A stretch of DNA of 64,000 bases. It comes from Aplectana chamaeleonis. Lineage: Eukaryota; Nematoda; Chromadorea; Rhabditida; Cosmocercidae. Of this stretch, positions 55,731 to 64,000 are shown piece after piece. The DNA lies in the NCBI GenBank assembly GCA_029168955.1, contig JAPDOI010000063.1, forward strand, positions 1,488,001 through 1,552,000, given 5' to 3'. Position 1 is the first letter of the stretch, and every line of letters starts with the position of its first letter. The translations under genes were made by a program, and so were the position numbers. Below the pieces are notes generated by a model, which was not told where the DNA came from, searched no databases, and worked only from the letters and a program-made list of their open reading frames with translations.

Positions 55731-55737
55731 CTGAAAA
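55731..55737 (-). promoter_or_regulatory. probable spliced-leader acceptor of Srx-4
   Basis: TTTTCAG on the minus strand ends 5 nt before the Srx-4 ATG. It matches the nematode 3' splice-site consensus. A trans-splice rather than cis-splice use is inferred from the lack of an upstream coding exon. Confidence 0.5.
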
Positions 55738-56062
55738 CTGTAATTTTTCTTTCTTTCTGGATGAAAGATATCCACATTGATATTGATACACACATCAGCA
55801 CATTTTTTTTTCCTTGGAGCAATATGTTGAGTAAGAGATGCTCGTAGGTAAGTGGAATGTCAGTATTTATTCATGAAAAACTCGTGAGCGTAGCGATACA
55901 GAAGTTATGAATCAAAACAAACAATAAAACAAAAAAACTGAAGTCCCAAGGTGCGACTAGAAACTAGAATAGGAGTACGTAGGTATATCTTATTGCACTG
56001 AAGGGTGTGTTGCTTACTGTGATTGCTCAAGATCGCTGTGCTAATGAGAATCGTCGCTCCGC

Positions 56063-56242
<180 letters not shown>

Positions 56243-57454
56243 CATTTAGGGACAAATAGGTATTCTATTTATATGACTCTTTAATTGATCCTCCCATGTC
56301 GACTCTTCAACAACCCACCACCGTCCTGTTACCATTCAATTGGTCTTCTTTGACCACTATCACTCCTCCTTGCCGCCTTTCCTCTCCCTGTTCTTCCCAC
56401 CCGAGATTCAGCACGGCATCGCTATGAGACCCCGTGAGATACGAACCCTTTCCCGAGCTTCAAACTCACTGCCCTCTCCCCCCATCTTGGCCCAGTTTTG
56501 ACCCTTCGCCGCCTTCACAACTTCAGACTCAAAGAATTTAACTGGAGTTCTTCCGTTTGTCTGGAAATGCGTCAGTTTGAATGGTGCCGTGACGAACTGC
56601 ACAATTAATAAGATTCTCCTGACGGTTGAAGACAACCTACCAAACTCTGCTTCGTATGTTGCAAAGCCAAATAATGACCTCTATAATATTGAAAAGAATT
56701 CTCAGAGATTGCTCGAGAAGGAAATTCAGCCAGCGTAGTCGCGAAAAAAATGCTCTCCCAGAAACAATCGCAGCCAAATATCTCCACCAGTCTCAAACCC
56801 CAGACTTCAATTTCCGAGCTGGAAAGGTTTTTACCGCATCTCTGACAAATTCGGCTTACCTCGGGCTTATCTGAAGTTTTGTATTCCGCTGTTAGGAACC
56901 TGCCCCAAAAATCATGGAAGAAACGAAACAGCAGAAAACCCGAAAAACGTGAAAGCATTGACAATAAACGAATGAGTCGCTCACACACGCCTGCGCTCTG
57001 ATCAACTCTTTGTCGATGATAAGAATGATAAGCTCACACTCGAGTCGAAATTCAAATTCTACGCATGGATTGGAATGTTTCAAAAAAAATGCAGACTTTG
57101 GTCGAGGTTGTGAGCACGGTAAAGGAGGCAATTCTATTCGAACTCGCAGCACTACTTGTGAAAGTTGTGCTAATCAAACCTGCTGGTGTCCAGATATGAG
57201 CTCGCGGCGACCAGTTGAGTACCATGAGTTTAGTGTTTATTATGCAATTCCTTTTTTCACGCCTCCTTTCTTGGTGACGAGTAACTATCCGCACGGCCTT
57301 ATTAGTGGGCAACAAGACAATATAGGACAAAGCACTTGGTTGAAATTGCGTCTTTGATAGCGACTTAATTACGAATGCTCTAACCATTGTACCCTACCAT
57401 GATGAAAATAAAGTCCACAATTACCCTTCGCATGAAACACCAATGATGCGTTGT

Positions 57455-58354
57455 CTACGAATAAACTGCGTTTTCGACGCGTAACTTAAAACGTCCACAA
57501 CTCAACTCCAACAAAACTTCATTGCACAAGATAAGCCCCAACGAATCGATATATTTCTGCAAACGTTCTCCAAGATCACGAATACCCTCGCGGTGGAAAT
57601 CCGAACTTCTGAAAGCAATAAAGTCGCTGAAGGCAGTTTCAGCATCGGTCTGACTCTTGAACACCATACCCTTGATGAATATATTAAGGTGCTTGGAAAT
57701 GTGGTAATCCGTTGGCGACAGGTGGGGTGAGTTTGCTGGATGAGGCAGGATTTCATAGCCTAGGTGATAAAACATCTGGAGCGTTCTTCGTTAGACGCGA
57801 GGTCTGGCATCATCGTGAAAAAGGATTGAACCTTGCCTGTTGACCAATGCTGGATTTGCTTGCGCCAGTTTCTGATGCATTTAGTTGATTTGCTGACAGT
57901 ACGTATCGAGAAAGGGCTCGTTCTTGTTACAAAAAAGCGGCGCCGAGGATATTTGATAGCTTTCTGACATATGCTGAACGTTCAGTTCATAAGGTACCGC
58001 ACTGATCCATCTTTTTCACTTTTCCAAGTTTCTCTGAGTGGTTGGTTTGGTAACGGTCGAACGCGACACTTGAAATTCTTTCACTACTTTGCGAACAGTT
58101 TTTCGTAGATCCAACTCCACCTGTGACTTCAGGCGATCGCCGTCATGATCAGGGTTCCGACCTCGACCAGGCCCACCTTGGATCTTTGTGCCCCCGGAAC
58201 GGAATTTTCGGAACCAAAGTTGAGTACTGCGAATTGAAAAGACATTCGGTCTCCACGCTTTCACAATATTTTCATGAGCCCCCAAAGCCTTTCGTCCAAG
58301 TTTGATTTCATGAAGCAAAATGATACGGATCTGCTCCTTAGATATTCTAGACAT
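57455..58354 (-). pseudogene. mariner transposase, internally deleted and frameshifted
   Basis: The N-terminal part (58354 to 58016) starts MSRISKEQIRIILLHEIKLG and continues with WFRKFRSG, RGRNP and VSRSTVTK, the DNA-binding half of a mariner transposase. The C-terminal part keeps LNVQHMSES, CNKNEPFLD, MHQKLAQANPALVNR, LFHDDARPRV, then EILPHPANSPHLSPTDYH and DLGERLQKYID to 57455. FLD is followed almost directly by YCQQIN, so about 60-70 residues, including the first catalytic Asp (the TGDEKW-type motif), are missing. Stops and frame changes interrupt the rest. The SPxLSPTDYH segment retains the third catalytic Asp. The element is dead. Its terminal inverted repeats could not be identified. 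Confidence 0.85.
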
Positions 58355-58614
58355 TCGACCTGAAACCCCCGAAGAATGAAACCTGAAACAAAAGAAAATA
58401 GAATAAAAATTAAGGATCATTAGATAAGCTTCAACATTATGTATATCGATGTAAACATTTAATGACCAATGCACAACTACAATCAGAATTTATCGACTAA
58501 CGCCATGGATTCGAGTCTGGCTTTGACACTAAAAAAGAGATTTATTGGTGGGTCGAAAGAACCACAGCTGGCTGCGGTCTTGAGCCTACCTATTACCCGG
58601 GACGCTGCGGAACA

Positions 58615-59317
58615 TACTCAGAAGTTTTGAATCAAGTTAAATGTCACTTTTGAGTACGTTACGTGAAGTCTTCATGTAACTTCTAAATCACAAGTAACTA
58701 ACTTAATGACGCAAGTAACTTACTTTTGTGTCTAAGTAACTTACTTCTAGTATACAAGTAACTAACCCAGAAGTAACATTTAACTTACTCCCTAGGTGCA
58801 GGTGACATTGGTGTGCGACAATTTGTTTTGATTGTCGCGGTCCACGGCAGAGACAGCCCCGCCTGTGTCCACCACAGGGGCCTAATTTTCGCCAAGGTCT
58901 GCGGCGAGGGGCAACCCTCCACACGAGGACCGCAGCGAAAACCGCACCCGACCCCAGCCGAGAGGATCCCCCTATCCCCCCAGCGGTCGAAAATAAGCTG
59001 ACCTCCGGAAAACGACTCGAAGTCGCCTTCCAGGGCCGGCATCAGAATGCCGAATGAGAATTCGAGTCAGGTGAGGCGCCTTATATACCGGCTCTACACG
59101 TGTTGAGCAAGTTACGACGTGACCATCCACTTGTGAGGATTGATGGGCCAATGTAAGTTACTTGCGAGATTCAAAAGTCACAAGTATCATAGCTATGCCC
59201 ATGTGAGTTACTTGCGAGTCCCAACCTCGCAAGTAACTTAAAAAACTCAGATAAGCCACAAGTAACTTGATTTTGCCCGGATATCTCGCAAGTAACTTGA
59301 TTCGAAACTTCTGAGTA
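58615..59317. mobile_element. TA-flanked TIR element with AAGTAACTT arrays and GC-rich core
   Basis: The ends are TA-CTCAGAAGTTTTGAATCAA and the inverse TTGATTCGAAACTTCTGAG-TA, about 25 bp. TA at both sides fits a Tc1/mariner-type target. Both ends carry repeated AAGTAACTT/AAGTTACTTG words (58685-58795 and 59150-59300). The core (58800-59100) is GC-rich and contains a TATATAA word on the minus strand near 59080. An 85-codon minus-strand frame (58785-59042) in the core is unrecognised. Confidence 0.7.
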
Positions 59318-62109
59318 CAAGGCGGAAATGGTTACCAATAGGCGATGCCTACAGTGTGCACCAAAAGGAACAGTTGTCACATGAAAACGCGTTCGAAAAT
59401 TACAACGAACGGTCCGACACGTCAACGCACCTCACATAGTGGCGAATCGGGACTTCCACTATTGAAAATTTGCCAAGATCCACCAGTTCATCATTTTTCA
59501 GGGTTGACTTCGTTAAAACAGCAGGAGAATTGTATGAGAATCACGGCAATGAGAGAGGGAATGAGAACGTAGGAGATTCTTCGCAAAGATTGAGCGACAG
59601 GAGTACAGAAAAAACTGCACACGAATTTCAGGTCTGCAATATCGCGTCGACGTCGTAATCTACACAGCAGGCTGCGGCAGTGCCATCGCGGTACATTATC
59701 ATTTCACCGGTGCTTAGCAAGGGCTTTGACTGTACCAATGTGCTCTTTTTCTCGTCATGTCTGGTGATAGATTGAAATTTGATTACACGAGGCTTGTTTT
59801 CTCATTTTTCACAAGGCTAGACAAATCCGATAACGAGCAGAAGCAGAATCAAGTGCTTGCACTTTTCTGGTTTGGTTTCTAATAATTTGGGTACTTACGC
59901 GTTTCGATTGTAATTCGAAACTGAAATTTTATTTGAAGAAGCTGTCCGTTTTCTCGTAGAAACGTACACTTTGGGTCCCTCTAAAAATCGTAAGGTCAGA
60001 AGTACGACGAAAAACGGCCAAGAAGTGGGTGAAAATATCGTGATCCAGCCGACCCATCGCGTCACCCCACTCACGTCACGTCAACAGTTGTCCTGCTCAA
60101 AGTCGGAACTGTTGTTGTTCGTCTCACCAAAGGAACGGTAACCGAATTTTAAATACACTTTATCTCGATAAATTCTAATAACCGAGCAAGTGCATCAAGC
60201 CATCTTAATTTTGAGAAGTTTGAAGAGTACATGAAACAGAAAATAAAGTCACTTGCCTAAGAATTTCAAAGCTCAAAAGAATTTCCATATGGTCCGATGT
60301 TTTGTCCGCAGTGAGCGATACACGCAAACAGGCACAATAAATTATTTAAGAGGTTTTCTGAACAGCTTCGCCCCAATATTTGAGAGGTGAAAAGTCTTCT
60401 ATACTCAAAAAATAGAACACGGTTTTTTATCGTGAACACTGCCCTTAAGGGGGAACAGATTTTCGAAGACGTGGATTACTTCTGCATGTAACTGGTAGGT
60501 ATCAGAAACGTGCGAAACCAGTTTTTGCGATAAATAGAAATCTACCTAACAAGGGCTTACACCATAAACAAAATGGACTTTTGAAAAACGGTATTTTTCG
60601 GTTGTAGAGGAAACAGAGAAACATTTCGAGCCACATCTGTAGCATTCCGGAAATTGTCAAAAGTCGCGTTTTGCTCTCAAATTTTCTCCGGTAGAAAGCT
60701 TTGAACAAATAAAATCGGAAACGCATGAAATATATCAAATAAACCTCAGATTCGTGACCTCATCACAGCAAATAACCCCATATATGGTAGAAGTTCTAGG
60801 TCAAATCCAAAACAATTTTCTTCAGCCCTTTCAAAACCCCTAATTGATATAATTAGTAAACGCTTAACCGACAACACTTGCAAGTCAAAAACACTTTTAC
60901 TCCATGCTAACTATAAGTTCAAAGAATGCTGTTCAACCCAAACTCCGTACATTGGGGTTATTCTGAAGCTGAAAACGAGTATGAGGTCTATTTCCAGATT
61001 TTTGAAAGATTTCTGTGCATTTCGGAAGGTGGATCGGGAGCGAAGATCAGGGAGAAAACCCCAATGACTGCTTTCAGAATGATTCTAGGCAGCCGCGAAG
61101 GACATTTTCAGACTCTAGGTCTAGAATTGGTTTTAAATAGAATAGTACATTTCGTTCGGAATGGTCTCTATGGCTAATGTCGCGTAATACAACGTTCTCG
61201 GTCGCAGGTCACTCGGGGTCATGTGACTTGCGAAGCCTGTAGGCGAGCGCGATCGGGCTTTCCCAGGCCCTGGCTGTTGGTGGTAAAGTTTAGATTGCCA
61301 GTCGTCTAACGTCCTCTTTACCGCAGGGTGGAGCCCAGTGAAAATCGGCCTGACCCTTTCGACGCGAGTCGGCAGCCCCATCATCACTGTCCTCGCGACC
61401 CGTAAGGATCAGCACTGGCTGCCAGCCCGAGCGATCTAACTCCAAGTTCTTAGGAGCTCTAGGGCAAGCTCACGTTGGACAACCCAAAAATAGGATCCAG
61501 GCAACGGCAGGGTTGCAATGACCCAAAGAAACGACTTGTGGATGATTTGCGGAAAATCACTGGTTTTGGCAGCACAGTCAATCCACCGCTATTACGTGAG
61601 ATCACAGATTAAATTATGGGGGGATTCAATAAATTTATGAGTGACTGAAAGTGTTCTGTACTACATATTATTGTCCTCTGCACTGATTTTCTCCTTGGTT
61701 GGTCGATTGCAATCGACCGTCACACGGCCGGGTGTGGACGGCGGCGCCTACGTGCCACCCGTCTGAAGCCAACGAAAAGGTCACTGATTGATGATTGGAC
61801 GGCCACCCACGGGCCTACCCTCAATGGCTTAATACGTGAGACTCTGGTCGAGAAAAGGGTTCATAATAGGCAATAAGGCACCTACATCGACCACCGATTA
61901 GCAACGGCTAATAAGAAATCTCTTGTAAGGGGCTTCCATTCGATGAAGAAAGTAATCGTGAAAATGTAGTTGTTCTTAGTTGTTCTCACCTACTGGTTTA
62001 TCCATCAAGCCGATCGGTGCATTGGTTAGCTAAGCAAGTGGACTAGCGACTTGAATTTAGATGAAAGTCAGTCAGCGCGTTATGTCAGTGGTATGGTATA
62101 CGTATTCAT
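59318..62109. other. no gene; one MITE tip and a GC-rich patch
   Basis: There is a TTAA MITE right tip at 60423-60448 (TTTTTTATCGTGAACACTGC then CCTTAA) without a found partner. GC-rich tracts at 61190-61440 and 61690-61830 look repeat-derived but match no family here. Open frames at 60502-60738 and 60926-61177 are unrecognised. Confidence 0.4.
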
Positions 62110-62258
62110 TTTAGTCTGACGCATGGACCACGCGGCTTGTCGTGCAGTGTGGGCCGCAACACAGGCCAATCGGGTTTCGATTGCGCACTAGGCTAATGAG
62201 GTTGAGATCGTGCGCGCGGTGATCTACCGTCGCAGCCCCGTCCATTCATCAGATTAAA
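62110..62258. mobile_element. TTTAGTCTG short interspersed element, copy 5
   Basis: It is bounded by TTTAGTCTGACGCATGGACC and CATCAGATTAAAA. It has a slightly longer interior than the others (CGGGTTTCGATTGCG, GGTGATCTACCGTCGCAGCC). Confidence 0.75.
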
Positions 62259-62459
62259 ATTATTATGTGAGCTCTATATGCATGATGGGTTGATGTGTGA
62301 AGAAGAGATTTCAAAGTTGTTGCTAAGTTTATAAACAAAACTGTCCTTATTTAGAGGATAAAGAAAACAGACACTATGATCTGCCGAGAAACTCTCAACG
62401 TTCTCTGAGCTTACACTAAAGATTATGATTATGTTTGTTTGAAGATTATCTATGTTAAG

Positions 62460-62830
62460 TTCACGACCAAGCAAGCGTGAAAAATTCCAGAAAGTTTATG
62501 AAGAATAGAAGACAACAGCTTGACAAAAAGCTACAGAGAATAGTAGTTAGTGAAAGAATGTCAGTAGGTGTGAGAACTCATTCGGAGAATTATGGTAATG
62601 AGAATGCAAAAAAATCACCTCGCAGAAAACTCTGACGTCTGCTCGAAACCTGCCTGATTTTAAAAGTTCCTCTCCCACAGGTCTTTCGAGTTTCGTTGTA
62701 AAAGCAGTGCTACGAAAGCCTCACGAATCGGTCTTGGCATGAGAATGCCATCTCAAATTGTTGTGGTTAGATAGAATGCTCTGTAGACTACTGACTTGCA
62801 TGATGTATTGTCACTCCTAATTACCGAGGT
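62460..62830. repeat. partial third copy of the 17-20-kb repeat
   Basis: GACAAAAAGCTACAGA, AATAGTAGTTAGTGAAAGAATG, TCAGTAGG, AATTATGGTAATG and ACAGGTCTTTCGAGTTTC-type segments are in the same order as units A and B at 17281-17480 and 19660-19830. Confidence 0.6.
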
Positions 62831-64000
62831 TCCCATCAGGTTATTCGGAATCGCTCTTGGCAAACTTTGAAATGCAGGGCTTTTCGAGAAGGCTCAGTAC
62901 CATTTCTATGCAAATATTCTTAGCTACTCCTTCGGTTGAGGCACAGAAGCATGTTAGAAAAGAAAGAGCGAAAAAGGGAGTCATACTATTCACACATTTT
63001 TCCCAAAATAATTACTGCTGAAATTGTTTGTATGATGGATTATTGTTATGGTCTCAATGATGGTTGACAACATGCTAATTAATGTCTCTGGGAATTGAAG
63101 ATGCCCCTGCAGATGACTGCAACACGAATGCAGTGAACTGATGAAAAAACAGCAGCAGTATGTCAAGCTCTGTCTTTAGGAGCAAGAGATTTCGAGAGCA
63201 GAGTTGCTGTTCTTATTGTTCCCTATGCCTATGCTAGTCCATGCGCACAGCGCAGTTCCCCCAACAAAGCGAAGCATTATGCACTTTCGACCGCTCTCTA
63301 TGCTGAGGACCCTTTTGGATGCCTAACCAGTACCTCAAAAGGATCCTTGCTCCAGGCCACGCTCATTTTCAGCAAAAAGAACTTTGTTCAAAACTGGGGT
63401 GGCAGTAATTGGGTTTTCTAACGCGATATAACCGCCAACTTTTGAACGCGAATTCAACACGAGAGGTGGTAGTAAAAGGGTTCCTAAACACGACTAAATC
63501 GCGAGCTGGCATAGAACATGGACACAGTGAATGACTACAAAAGGAGATTGATAGCTTTCGAAAAATTTCCTTAAAGGGCTTTTCGGGAGCTATCATTTTT
63601 TTCTTCACAATATTTACATCTTCTCTGTCAGATCACTTACTGACCCGTCTTCAGATCCATTTACTACCACCCCTGGCATCCGTAGTAACAGATCAGGGTT
63701 TGATTGCCTATCAGTTCTAATATAAATTCTTCATAATTCAGTTCTAAGGATGAGTGCACTAGAAGCGGTTTCGCCACACTAAGTAGATCCGCCTACGCAC
63801 CCTGGAAAAGTGGCCAAAAGGTGTTTTCGAGAGAACCGCGAACCTGTACGATTTTGTCGTGTAGTACCATCCACGACGTTGTTCATGCCAGCTGAAACCT
63901 CAATGAGTACCAGGGGCGAAAATCATCAACGCATCATGTTAGGTAGGAGTAAAGGCGTCGGCAAGTTCGAAGATCACCCTGTGAAAGCCAAAGGTTTTTT
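62831..64000. other. no gene recognised
   Basis: I see no conserved frame, RNA gene or repeat shared with the rest of the window. Confidence 0.4.

Noticed and set aside
58785..59042. 85-codon GC-rich frame
   Set aside because: It sits in the core of a TIR element and has no recognised domain. Kept as a point of interest, not as a gene.
59350..59375. ACAGTGTGCACCAAAAGG considered as the mariner 5' inverted repeat
   Set aside because: No matching inverse was found near 57440, so the element boundary cannot be supported.

Overview
This window looks like gene-poor nuclear DNA of a parasitic nematode, most likely a strongylid (hookworm-type) worm. The evidence is four genes of the nematode-specific Srx-type chemoreceptor family with short conserved exons and GT..AG introns, splice acceptors a few bases upstream of the start codons as expected for spliced-leader trans-splicing, and remnants of mariner, RTE/LINE, Penelope-like and hAT-like elements. 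The species assignment is inference. I see no rRNA genes, no operon, no CRISPR array and no bacterial signals.

The only convincing cellular genes are four srx-like seven-transmembrane receptors, all on the minus strand and head to tail. They are Srx-1 (14136 to 3751), Srx-2 (27798 to 24621), Srx-3 (45109 to 38301) and Srx-4 (55725 to 53255). I rebuilt each from seven exons using splice sites and homology among the four copies. Exon lengths are almost invariant (63-66, 161, 224, 170-182, 78-81, 128, 127-145 nt), intron phases are the same in all four, and every total is a multiple of three, giving about 316-328 residues. Srx-1, Srx-3 and Srx-4 are open throughout. Srx-2 has an in-frame TAG in exon 6 and is probably a pseudogene.

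Srx-2 and Srx-4 lie in a diverged segmental duplication (about 24.6-29.9 kb and 53.2-57.45 kb) that extends beyond the genes. Insertions present in one copy and absent from the other give a relative history: two TTAA-flanked MITEs and a 300-bp inverted-repeat element only in the Srx-2 copy, and a long TA tract only in the Srx-4 copy.

The rest is introns and intergenic DNA packed with small mobile elements. TTAA-flanked MITEs lie at 1.3, 2.6, 26.4, 26.9 and 47.3 kb. Two hAT-like elements lie at 30.8 kb and 45.9-48.1 kb, the latter carrying other elements nested inside it. A foldback element lies at 15.9-16.7 kb, and a roughly 120-150-bp TTTAGTCTG family at 6.8, 15.6, 20.6, 48.2 and 62.1 kb. 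A head-to-head Penelope-like dimer with a 12-bp target duplication sits at 17.5-19.0 kb, a broken mariner at 57.5-58.4 kb, and LINE tails at 34.8, 43.9 and 52.0 kb. Several unrelated families carry dense arrays of a 5-9-bp word near their ends. Large parts of 20.7-24.6, 49.7-51.9, 59.3-62.1 and 62.8-64.0 kb hold nothing I recognise.
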